Assembly: GCA_938001985.1 (NCBI GenBank)
Contig: CALLBE010000081.1
Span: 1 to 5,449, forward strand
Length of the DNA: 5,449 nt
Source of the DNA: an uncultured Verrucomicrobiales bacterium
GTDB lineage: Bacteria > Verrucomicrobiota > Verrucomicrobiia > Verrucomicrobiales > Akkermansiaceae
Direction of reading: 5' to 3'
The notes beneath the pieces were generated by a model. It did no database searches and was not told where the DNA came from. It worked only from the letters and a program-made list of their open reading frames with translations. The first letter of the stretch is position 1. Each line of letters starts with the position of its first letter. The translations under genes and the position numbers were made by a program. This document shows positions 1 through 5,449 of this stretch, piece after piece.

Positions 1-351
1 ATGGAGCTCCTTCTGAGTGTATGGAAAAATAGCAACCTTAAACTTCGCTTGATAAAAGCGCTTAACCAAGCGGATCAGCTCAACACTCACCCCTTTTAAT
101 GAGGCCTGATCTTTTAACGTTTCGATCTCAGCTAATGCCTCGGCCTTAGTAATATTCAAACATTCAAAACCTTGAGCATCACTCTCCTCTGAGCCCTCCA
201 ACAGCTCTCGCCGCTTTTGCTGTCGATGCTTCAACCAAAAGCCAACAATAACCAATCCAAGTACCAAGAAGCCACCGCTCGCCAGAACAGTCGTCCACGA
301 AAAACCCTGTTCGACTACAATCGGTTGTAATTGATTAAAAGAATCGACCAT
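1..351 (-). CDS. Partial single-pass membrane protein of a MoxR/DUF58 cluster, DUF4381-like (C-terminus beyond left edge)
   Basis: The frame is open from an ATG at 351 down to base 1, giving 117 codons and no stop, so the gene is cut by the window edge. The product begins MVDSFNQLQPIVVEQGFSW. It then has one hydrophobic segment at about residues 18-38 (TTVLASGGFLVLGLVIVGFW), a basic stretch right after it (KHRQQKRR, about 41-48), and a soluble part with an AEALAEIETLKDQ helix and VELIRLVKRFYQAKFKV. The positive residues predict N-outside, C-cytoplasmic topology. This layout and the late 'xLxRxYxxxF...PYTxxEL' pattern resemble the small DUF4381-type proteins found next to MoxR and DUF58 genes, whose role is unproven. 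The gene starts 5 nt after the DUF58 stop, so the two are probably translationally coupled. ATG at 351 is the only methionine in the visible part, and the upstream frame is closed by a stop. Family assignment is by pattern and position only; a BatD-like C-terminal segment is an alternative. Confidence 0.72.
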   Translation of the reverse strand, partial: MVDSFNQLQPIVVEQGFSWTTVLASGGFLVLGLVIVGFWLKHRQQKRRELLEGSEESDAQGFECLNITKAEALAEIETLKDQASLKGVSVELIRLVKRFYQAKFKVAIFPYTQKELH

Positions 352-356
352 ACTCC

Positions 357-367
357 TTAGCGTTTAG
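357..367 (+). repeat. 11-bp inverted repeat, left copy (DUF58 3' end)
   Basis: TTAGCGTTTAG here is the exact reverse complement of 1259-1269. On the minus strand it reads CTAAACGCTAA and contains the last sense codon (CGC) and the TAA stop of the DUF58 gene. Its core AGCGTTTA also occurs at 2270-2277 and, inverted, at 2852-2859. Confidence 0.45.
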
Positions 368-1253
368 ATTGACGGATTAATAACTGATGCAAGGGAGGCA
401 AAAAATCCTCTTCAATAAAGATATCCACCACATTCACCTTAGCCTGAAGAAGCGCTCCTCGCATTCTCTCTCGTCTCGACTGCATCTTCTCGGCATAAGC
501 TTCTCTTAACGACTGACGATTCGTATTCACAAGCACACTCTCACCACTCTCCGGATCCATGAGTGAAACTCGCCCCACCGCTGGCAATGTCACCTCTAAA
601 GGGTCAATCAACCGCGCGGCTAAGACATCATGTTTTTGTGCTAACGCCTTGAAGCTTTTTTCAGGAAGACGATGCAAAAAGTCTGAAATAAAGACAATCA
701 TGGATTTACGTTTCAACCACTGCTGAAGCTTACGGCTCGCTGACTCCAGACCGGTTCCAACCTCCTGCGACTCAAACATCAGGGTTTCACGAATCAATCT
801 TAGCAAGTGCTTTCGGCCTTTGACTGGCGGGTAAAACTTCAACCCTTCATTGGCGTACAAAAACAACCCCACTTTATCATTATTCTGCAAAGCACTGAAA
901 CCAAGGGTTGCCACCAACTCCGCAGCGATTTCTCGTTTAGAAAACTCACCTGAACCGCAAGCAATGGAGCTGGATATATCAACGGCTAAAATGACGGACA
1001 GCTCTCGCTCTTCCTTAAAACTTCTTACATAGGGATCACCCGTACGAGCCGTGACATTCCAATCAATGAAACGAGTCTCATCGCCAGCATGATATTCTTT
1101 AAACTCATCAAAATCCAGCCCTTGCCCTTTAAAAGCAGAATGGTACTCGCCGGAAAAAGCCTCACGAGCCAGCTTAAGCGCCCGAAGTTCGATCTTGCGA
1201 ACTCGGCTCATAATCTCTTCCGCAGAGAAGGTGTCTGTTTCAACCATAGGCAT
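357..1253 (-). CDS. DUF58 family protein with vWA-like MIDAS site
   Basis: This 298-residue protein is a soluble DUF58 member: it has no membrane segment or signal peptide, typical of the short class encoded after MoxR genes. The family signature lies at residues 48-81 (DFDEFKEYHAGDETRFIDWN, then TARTGDPYVRSFKEER). It leads into a von Willebrand A-like strand with a metal-ion-dependent adhesion motif DISSS (D92, S94, S96). T167 in VGTGL and D191 in ISDF fit the remaining MIDAS positions. DUF58 proteins are thought to act with MoxR AAA+ ATPases in assembling or activating other proteins; the client is unknown. The gene starts 25 nt after the moxR stop and ends 5 nt before a membrane protein gene, so it is probably co-transcribed. 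The start is uncertain: M1 (1253) has no ribosome site, while M3 (1247) has a weak GGA five bases upstream. An 11-bp inverted repeat brackets the gene, and its left copy includes the stop codon. Confidence 0.94.
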   Translation of the reverse strand: MPMVETDTFSAEEIMSRVRKIELRALKLAREAFSGEYHSAFKGQGLDFDEFKEYHAGDETRFIDWNVTARTGDPYVRSFKEERELSVILAVDISSSIACGSGEFSKREIAAELVATLGFSALQNNDKVGLFLYANEGLKFYPPVKGRKHLLRLIRETLMFESQEVGTGLESASRKLQQWLKRKSMIVFISDFLHRLPEKSFKALAQKHDVLAARLIDPLEVTLPAVGRVSLMDPESGESVLVNTNRQSLREAYAEKMQSRRERMRGALLQAKVNVVDIFIEEDFLPPLHQLLIRQSKR

Positions 1254-1258
1254 CCGAA

Positions 1259-1269
1259 CTAAACGCTAA
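1259..1269 (-). repeat. 11-bp inverted repeat, right copy (moxR-DUF58 gap)
   Basis: CTAAACGCTAA on the plus strand is the exact inverse of 357-367. It lies within the 25-nt gap between the moxR stop and the DUF58 start, just upstream of the DUF58 initiation region, so the pair brackets the DUF58 gene. Confidence 0.45.
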
Positions 1270-1278
1270 TTGATAACA

Positions 1279-2256
1279 TTAAGGAACCGGCGTAAAACTT
1301 AAGATACTTTGTATAATTTGATCGGAGGTCAGCTCCTCAGCCTCGGCCTCATAACTCAACAAGAGACGATGCCTGAGAACATCTGGAGCCAAGTCTTTAA
1401 TGTCTTGCGGCAAGACAAAACCACGCCCTTGCATAAAGGCATTGGCCTTAGCCGCCATGGCTAAAGAAATCGTCGCTCTCGGAGATGCTCCAGAGCGAAT
1501 CAAGGGCTTGAGGTCAGCGCTGGAAGGGTTTCGCGTTTGGTGAACCAACTCAACGATATACTTCTTAAGGGCATCATCCATAAACACCTGATTCACCAAC
1601 TCTCTACTTTCTAAAACAACCGAGGGATCTACTACGGGTCTAGTATCCTCAAGAGGGGTGGAAGCGGCCATGCGCTCCAAAATCACAAGCTCCTCTTCCT
1701 TATCCGGATAATCCACGGTCACTTTAAAGAGGAAGCGGTCCAGCTGAGCCTCGGGAAGGGTGTAAGTCCCTTCTTGATCAATGGGGTTTTGAGTCGCTAA
1801 TACTAAAAACGGGTTGGGTAATTTATGCGTATTTTCACCCAGAGTCACCTGATTCTCCTGCATCGCCTCTAGTAAGGCTGACTGTACTTTAGCAGGGGCA
1901 CGGTTGATTTCATCCGCTAAAACAATATTTGCAAATATAGGCCCTAACTTTTCAATAAAGGTACCATCATTAGGTCGATAGACCATGGTCCCTAAAACAT
2001 CTGCAGGTAAAAGATCTGGTGTGAACTGAATCCGGGAGAAATCAACATTCAATGAACCCGCTAATGATTTAACCGCCAAGGTTTTTGCCAAACCAGGAAC
2101 CCCTTCTAGCAAAACATGCCCATTACAAAGCAAGCTGTTAATCAGCCTTTCAACCAAATGGGTTTGCCCCACCAATACCCTGCCCATCTCATCGCGAAGC
2201 GATTGGGTCCAGGGTGATATCTCTTTAATCTTTGCGTTTAGAGTCTCCGTATCCAT
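1279..2256 (-). CDS. MoxR family AAA+ ATPase
   Basis: A complete 325-residue MoxR-type AAA+ ATPase, the usual length for the family. It has Walker A GVPGLAKT (residues 52-59, K58), the conserved FTPDLLPADVLG segment (78-89), Walker B VLADEIN (112-118, D115/E116), sensor 1 ATQNP (155-159, N157), the arginine region LPEAQLDRF (R174) and sensor 2 GASPRA (R260). The C-terminal AAA lid domain (about 225-325) is complete. All catalytic positions are present, so it should be an active cytoplasmic ATPase. MoxR proteins work as chaperone-like remodellers paired with vWA-domain proteins, which agrees with the DUF58 gene directly downstream and the membrane protein after it. The next methionine is M24, inside the conserved N-terminal region, so the ATG at 2256 is the likely start. 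An AGG lies only one base before it, too close for a standard ribosome site. It follows dcd after 47 nt. The symbol moxR is often used loosely for the family, so I leave it blank. Confidence 0.96.
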   Translation of the reverse strand: MDTETLNAKIKEISPWTQSLRDEMGRVLVGQTHLVERLINSLLCNGHVLLEGVPGLAKTLAVKSLAGSLNVDFSRIQFTPDLLPADVLGTMVYRPNDGTFIEKLGPIFANIVLADEINRAPAKVQSALLEAMQENQVTLGENTHKLPNPFLVLATQNPIDQEGTYTLPEAQLDRFLFKVTVDYPDKEEELVILERMAASTPLEDTRPVVDPSVVLESRELVNQVFMDDALKKYIVELVHQTRNPSSADLKPLIRSGASPRATISLAMAAKANAFMQGRGFVLPQDIKDLAPDVLRHRLLLSYEAEAEELTSDQIIQSILSFTPVP

Positions 2257-2298
2257 GCCTAACTTAAGGAGCGTTTAAAGGGGGATCTTTTATTTAAA

Positions 2299-2311
2299 GA
2301 ATCTTAAAAAT
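2299..2311 (+). repeat. 13-bp inverted repeat, left copy (dcd 3' end)
   Basis: GAATCTTAAAAAT is the exact reverse complement of 2953-2965. It spans the dcd stop codon (2304-2306). It is AT-rich, so chance similarity cannot be excluded. Confidence 0.4.
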
Positions 2312-2840
2312 GATTTTTCCACATCATGGACTCAACAGGCAGATGCGTTTTGTCATTATACTTAGCGCTCCCTTTTACATTATAAGGAGTCAAGATTTCA
2401 CCCTCGACCAAGAAGTAAATGATTTGACCAATCGGCATCCCTTCATAAACACGAACCGGCTGCTTAACAGAAATCTCAAGTGTCCAGTAATTTGAAAAAC
2501 CAACATCACCTTTTCCAGCGGTGGCGTGAATATCAATCCCCAATCGTCCCACCGATGATTTACCTTCTAAAAAAGGAACCGTCGTATGGGTCTCTGTATA
2601 CTCAATAGTGGATCCCAAATAATTAATACCCGGTTCTAAAACATAGCCTTCCTCAGGAATCTCAAAATGCTCAATTTTATTATGCTTTTTAGCGTCCAAC
2701 ACTCGGTCAGTGTAGGTTGCCAAATGCTTACTCAAGTGCACATCATAACTGTTACTCCCCAAACAACTGCGATCATAAGGTTCTAGTAAGATATCCCCTT
2801 TATCAATTGCTTCTAATATGGCCTTGTCAGATAAAATCAT
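2304..2840 (-). CDS. dcd: dCTP deaminase
   Basis: A complete 178-residue trimeric-dUTPase-fold enzyme that converts dCTP to dUTP, the precursor of dTMP synthesis, in the cytoplasm. The N-terminus MILSDKAILEAIDKGDILLEP and the GSNSYDVHL block (28-36) are typical. The active-site block LEGKSSVGRLGIDIHATAGKGDVGF (91-115) supplies S95 and R99, matching S111 and R115 of the E. coli enzyme. E122 in WTLEISV matches the catalytic E138. GMPIGQIIYF (134-143) and the tail YNVKGSAKYNDKTHLPVESMMWKNHF complete the fold. This 178-residue form with the VESMMWKN tail is the version I associate with Bacteroidota and related phyla. Whether it also hydrolyses dUTP, as some archaeal and actinobacterial Dcd enzymes do, cannot be decided from these motifs. 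The ATG at 2840 fits the family N-terminus, but no Shine-Dalgarno is visible before it. A terminator ends about 33 nt upstream. The gene lies between proA and moxR with no evident functional link to either. Confidence 0.96.
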   Translation of the reverse strand: MILSDKAILEAIDKGDILLEPYDRSCLGSNSYDVHLSKHLATYTDRVLDAKKHNKIEHFEIPEEGYVLEPGINYLGSTIEYTETHTTVPFLEGKSSVGRLGIDIHATAGKGDVGFSNYWTLEISVKQPVRVYEGMPIGQIIYFLVEGEILTPYNVKGSAKYNDKTHLPVESMMWKNHF

Positions 2841-2873
2841 TTTTTAAGAGCTAAACGCTTTTCCCTTCAATCG

Positions 2874-2909
2874 AAAACAAAAAAGAAGCTTCTCCTAGGA
2901 AAAACTTCT
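2874..2909 (-). terminator. Intrinsic terminator after recF-proA
   Basis: Read on the minus strand, the arms AGAAGTTTTTC (2909-2899) and GAGAAGCTTCT (2894-2884) pair over 11 bp with two G-U wobbles around a CTAG loop (2898-2895). A T-run broken by one G follows immediately (2883-2874). This is the standard shape of a rho-independent terminator, lying about 67 nt after the proA stop in the same direction. The right arm is itself a palindrome (AGAAGCTTCT), so a competing smaller fold is possible. The T-run ends about 33 nt before the dcd start. Confidence 0.85.
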
Positions 2910-2924
2910 AATAAGGATCACACA

Positions 2925-2950
2925 CGCCCTTTATTTAAAATTAAAGGACG
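2925..2950. other. Hairpin in the proA-dcd gap
   Basis: The arms CGCCCTTTA (2925-2933) and TAAAGGACG (2942-2950) can form 9 base pairs around an 8-nt AT-rich loop. In the minus-strand transcript one of these is a G-U wobble; on the plus strand it is a C-A mismatch. On the plus strand the stem is followed by GTATTTTT (2951-2958), a partial T-run, so it could weakly stop plus-strand antisense transcription. On the minus strand no T-run follows. It may instead protect the 3' end of the proA message or be a remnant. Confidence 0.45.
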
Positions 2951-2952
2951 GT

Positions 2953-2965
2953 ATTTTTAAGATTC
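2953..2965 (-). repeat. 13-bp inverted repeat, right copy (proA-dcd gap)
   Basis: ATTTTTAAGATTC on the plus strand is the inverse of 2299-2311. It lies between the proA stop and the hairpin at 2925-2950. With the other copy it brackets dcd together with its upstream terminator. Confidence 0.4.
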
Positions 2966-2976
2966 AGAGCTTCACT

Positions 2977-4242
2977 TTAGCGAACCTGTCCGTTTCCACG
3001 AATTCGGTACTGATAAGACGTCAGCTCTTTCAGACCCATAGGGCCTCTCGCATGAAGCTTGTCGGTTGAGATTCCGATTTCCGCACCAAAACCAAACTCT
3101 TCGCCATCACTGAAACGAGTCGAAGCATTGTGGAAAACACAGGCTGAATCGAGCTCGTTTAAGAAACGCTCAGCATTGGCTTTGTTTTCGGTGATAATGA
3201 CTTCCGAATGTTGCGAGCTGTATTCATTGATATGAGCAATGGCCTCATCTAAAGATTTAACCACTTTTACAGACACCACATAATCTAAATATTCGGTGGT
3301 CCAATCCTCTTCCGTTGCCACCTCAATACGGCCTCCCAATATCTCTTGCGTGGCTTCGTCACCTCGAATCTCAACCTCGTGCTTCAACCACTCATCCGCA
3401 ATTTGAGGGATAAAAACTTCAGCTACGGATTCATGAACCAGCAAGGTTTCCATCGCATTACAGACAGAAGGCTTCTGAGTTTTGGTATTATCAACCACCT
3501 CAACAGCCATCGCGATATCAGCTTCTGAATCCACATAAGCATGGCAAATCCCATTATAATGCTTAATCACAGGCATGCGAGCCGCGGTAACAACGGCGTT
3601 AATCAACGCAGTTCCACCACGAGGAATAATCAGGTCCAAATACTCATCCATGCCTGCCATGACGTTCACTGAAGCTCTGTCTGTAAATGGAATCAATTGA
3701 ATTGCTCCCTCTGGCAAACCTGCTTTAGCCCCGCCCTCTTGAAGCGCTTGGGCAATGATTCGGTTGGAATGGATAGCCTCTGACCCTCCTCTTAAAATCG
3801 TAGCGTTTCCTGATTTCAAACACAAAACAGCCGCATCGGAAGTCACATTAGGTCGGCTCTCATAAATGATACCAATCACGCCAATCGGCACTCGAACCTG
3901 TTCGATTTCAATGCCATTAGGGCGTGTCCATTTATCCAAAACATTGCCCACAGGATCTGGGAGTGTTGCCACTTTTTCAATACCAGCCGCGATCGCATCG
4001 ACTCTAGCTTCATCTAGTCTGAGACGGTCGACCATGGCGTCACTGAGGCCTTTCTCTTCAGCCGCCTCGAGGTCTTTTAAATTCTCGGCAATAATCTCAG
4101 CCGTCTTTGCTCTCAACTCCACAGCCATTGAGCATAAAATTTCATTCTTTTGAGCTTCACTTAAAATCGATAATCGATGAGCAGCCTGCTTGGCCTTCTT
4201 ACCCATTGCATAAATCTCTTCCTTAACAGTCTCTGGAGTCAT
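2977..4242 (-). CDS. proA: Glutamate-5-semialdehyde dehydrogenase (gamma-glutamyl phosphate reductase)
   Basis: A complete 421-residue ProA, an aldehyde-dehydrogenase-superfamily enzyme that reduces gamma-glutamyl phosphate to glutamate-5-semialdehyde with NADPH, the second step of proline synthesis. Recognisable blocks are VPIGVIGIIYESRPNVTSDA (118-137), LKSGNATILRGGSEA (142-156), LIIPRGG (204-210), the catalytic cysteine C261 in QKPSVCNAMETLLVH, the ProA signature around AIAHINEYSSQHSEVI (334-349), and the C-terminal NASTRFSDGEEFGFGAEIGI then KLHARGPMGLKELTSYQY. Length and motifs are intact. The preceding kinase gene proB is not in the window. The start at 4242 gives the usual short N-terminal helix before MGKKAKQAA. 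M13 is a less likely alternative, although AAGGAAGAG lies just upstream of it, whereas only a weak AGG precedes M1. The gene follows recF by about 42 nt and ends before a strong intrinsic terminator, so recF-proA is probably one transcription unit. Confidence 0.98.
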   Translation of the reverse strand: MTPETVKEEIYAMGKKAKQAAHRLSILSEAQKNEILCSMAVELRAKTAEIIAENLKDLEAAEEKGLSDAMVDRLRLDEARVDAIAAGIEKVATLPDPVGNVLDKWTRPNGIEIEQVRVPIGVIGIIYESRPNVTSDAAVLCLKSGNATILRGGSEAIHSNRIIAQALQEGGAKAGLPEGAIQLIPFTDRASVNVMAGMDEYLDLIIPRGGTALINAVVTAARMPVIKHYNGICHAYVDSEADIAMAVEVVDNTKTQKPSVCNAMETLLVHESVAEVFIPQIADEWLKHEVEIRGDEATQEILGGRIEVATEEDWTTEYLDYVVSVKVVKSLDEAIAHINEYSSQHSEVIITENKANAERFLNELDSACVFHNASTRFSDGEEFGFGAEIGISTDKLHARGPMGLKELTSYQYRIRGNGQVR

Positions 4243-4284
4243 GTGCCTAGAATGACTTTTTATTCCAACCAGACAACTCGAAAA

Positions 4285-5361
4285 TCAAATTGAAATCTGC
4301 CCGCCTGCTACTTGGTGAACAGGTAGCTGAGAAAATCGATCATTGGACATCCAATCCAACTGCGTTGTGGTGATGAATTTCTGAGCATCTTCAGGCAACG
4401 CAGACAGCATCGCATTCCTCCGGCGGTGATCCAGCTCCCCAAAAACATCATCGATGAGATAAAGCGTTTTCTTTTGTGACTGAGATCTCAACAACTCGCC
4501 CTGCCCCAACTTAAGGGAAATAGCCACAGAGCGCTGTTGCCCCTCACTGCCAAAGGTTTTTACTTTTTTATCATTCAACTGAATGCCCAGATCATCCCGA
4601 TGAGGCCCCACCGAGGTGATACCCATTCGCTTATCCCTCTCCAGATTCTTTGCAAAGGCCTCCCCTAATGCCTCTGAAACAGAAGGTTCATAAGTTAACG
4701 AAAGGACTTCGTTTGATTCTGAAATCTGAGCCAAGGAGGCCGCGACAAATGGATTAATCAACTCCACCAACTCTCGGCGATATTCTATAATAAGCTCGCC
4801 CTCTTGAACCAATAGTTCCGTATAAATATCCAACTCTTCTTTGGAATTGGAATGGTTTTTCAACAACACATTACGAGCTCTCAATGCTCTTGTGTATCGC
4901 TTAAGCGCCAACCGATAAGTCGGGTTAAGCTGAGTCGCCAAAAAGTCCAAGTAACGCCGCCTCACCTCGCCCGAAGCTCTTATCAAATCCAAATCCTGAT
5001 TGCCTATCCAGACAACCAGTCCCGAGTTCTCCAGATAGTGAGCATTGCGCTTAATAACCTCACCATCGAGTGTTAATGCCGCTTGAAGCGCTCTCTTTTG
5101 AGCCTCTAGCTGACCGTAATCAAAGCGATATTCATGCGCTCCGTATTCGCCAGCAATACCGCAGGACTTAGCCTCGAAGTTAATGAAATCTTTAGGCTTG
5201 GAAGATCGCGGCGATTGCAACCGCATTAAAATGCAAATAGCCTCTAAAATAGACGTCTTTCCTTGAGCGTTATCACCTACAAACAAAGCCCCCTCAGCTG
5301 GCAAATCTATCGCCAGCTGCTCGTAACAACGAAAATTCAAGAGTCGTAAGCTTTTTAACAC
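4285..5361 (-). CDS. recF: DNA replication and repair protein RecF
   Basis: RecF is an SMC-like ABC ATPase that, with RecO and RecR, helps load RecA at single-stranded gaps. Numbering from the GTG at 5361 (358 residues), it has the family opening LKSLRLLNFRCY, Walker A GDNAQGKTS (29-37, K35), the GPHRDDL block (252-258), the ABC signature SEGQQRS (272-278), Walker B LYLIDDV with D304/D305, and ELD (309-311) at the D-loop. The long middle part (about 130-230) with RRRYLDF and LKRYTRALRARNVLL matches the RecF lobe II region. All ATPase motifs are intact. I chose the GTG because RecF proteins normally begin a few residues before the LxLxNFR motif. A TTG at 5397 would add 12 residues and is the furthest upstream start before a stop at 5407-5409. 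Neither has a properly spaced Shine-Dalgarno. The usual neighbours dnaA, dnaN and gyrB are not visible; proA follows instead. Confidence 0.96.
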   Translation of the reverse strand: MLKSLRLLNFRCYEQLAIDLPAEGALFVGDNAQGKTSILEAICILMRLQSPRSSKPKDFINFEAKSCGIAGEYGAHEYRFDYGQLEAQKRALQAALTLDGEVIKRNAHYLENSGLVVWIGNQDLDLIRASGEVRRRYLDFLATQLNPTYRLALKRYTRALRARNVLLKNHSNSKEELDIYTELLVQEGELIIEYRRELVELINPFVAASLAQISESNEVLSLTYEPSVSEALGEAFAKNLERDKRMGITSVGPHRDDLGIQLNDKKVKTFGSEGQQRSVAISLKLGQGELLRSQSQKKTLYLIDDVFGELDHRRRNAMLSALPEDAQKFITTTQLDWMSNDRFSQLPVHQVAGGQISI

Positions 5362-5389
5362 TTCATAAAAAGTCGTGACAAAAGCCCCC

Positions 5390-5449
5390 TTAGTCAAGCA
5401 GGCTCGTCATATAAAAATGAAAGAACCGCTTTTTTTCAAAAAACGAGTT
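5390..5449 (-). other. Upstream region of recF, possible 3' end of another gene
   Basis: Two minus-strand frames are open from the right edge. One runs 19 codons to a TAA at 5390-5392, ending ...YMTSLLD. The other runs 13 codons to a TGA at 5407-5409, ending ...SGSFIFI. Either could be the tail of a gene upstream of recF, or both may be chance, since the stretch is rich in A and T runs. Too little is visible to recognise a product. Confidence 0.2.
5408..5439 (-). promoter_or_regulatory. Weak candidate promoter upstream of recF
   Basis: On the minus strand, TTGAAA (5439-5434) resembles a -35 box and TATATG (5413-5408) a -10 box. The 20-nt spacer is longer than the usual 16-18. The surrounding A/T runs make chance matches likely. 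Transcription from here would start just before the candidate recF start codons. Confidence 0.2.

Noticed and set aside
850..1032. Plus-strand open frame of 60 codons inside the DUF58 gene
   Set aside because: It lies wholly antisense to a conserved coding region and shows no recognisable domain.
357..2256. Anti-phage system based on MoxR plus vWA-like protein
   Set aside because: Order and motifs match the common housekeeping MoxR-DUF58 module; no effector or defence gene is in view.
2257..2303. Terminator between dcd and moxR
   Set aside because: Only short imperfect pairings (CTTTAAA repeats, GATTCTTT/AAAAGATC with mismatches) and no T-run after a stable stem.
2310..2495. Plus-strand open frame opposite dcd
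   Set aside because: Antisense to well-conserved dcd codons, with no domain or initiation site.
2841..2868. Promoter for dcd (TTGAAG then TTAAAA, 17-nt spacer, minus strand)
   Set aside because: The -10 match is only about half and it abuts the ATG, so transcription would begin inside the coding sequence.
3346..3528. Plus-strand open frame of 60 codons opposite proA
   Set aside because: Fully antisense to the region coding for the ProA active site; no independent support.
3866..4153. Plus-strand open frame of 95 codons inside proA
   Set aside because: It is a Ser/Ala-rich shadow of the conserved proA frame; its composition is what reversing ProA codons would give.
4852..5076. Plus-strand open frame of 74 codons opposite recF
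   Set aside because: Fully antisense to conserved recF codons; no independent support.

Overview
The window is a stretch of ordinary bacterial chromosome with every supportable gene on the minus strand, so transcription runs from the right edge to the left. It holds five complete protein genes and one gene cut by the left edge. No RNA genes, mobile elements or CRISPR arrays are visible. The organism cannot be fixed from the sequence. The MoxR/DUF58 cluster, the 178-residue Dcd of the kind common in Bacteroidota and Verrucomicrobiota, the moderate base composition and the scarcity of well-spaced Shine-Dalgarno sites would suit a marine Verrucomicrobiota (Puniceicoccales-like) bacterium. That is a tentative impression, not a demonstrated assignment.

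Right part, read in the direction of transcription: recF (recombinational gap repair; its start is ambiguous between a TTG and a GTG) is followed after a gap of about 42 nt by proA (glutamate-5-semialdehyde dehydrogenase, proline synthesis). proA is followed by a 136-nt gap. That gap holds an unattributed hairpin and then a convincing intrinsic terminator (11-bp stem, CTAG loop, T-run) pointing the same way as the genes.

Left part: after the terminator come dcd (dCTP deaminase), a MoxR-type AAA+ ATPase, a soluble DUF58 protein with a von Willebrand A-like metal site, and the start of a single-pass membrane protein resembling the small DUF4381-type partners of MoxR/DUF58 clusters. Gaps are 47, 25 and 5 nt, which suggests one transcription unit continuing past the left edge. 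The MoxR-DUF58-membrane protein trio is the start of the widespread MoxR/Bat-type chaperone module, whose later members (VWA-domain membrane proteins) would be expected just outside the window.

I found no convincing new biological system. The most unusual sequence-level features are a short motif (AGCGTTTA and its complement) at four consecutive gene boundaries, including an 11-bp inverted pair bracketing the DUF58 gene; a 13-bp inverted repeat bracketing dcd; a terminator sitting only about 33 nt upstream of dcd with no recognisable promoter between them; and a Shine-Dalgarno-like TAAGGAG placed one base before the start of the last gene.
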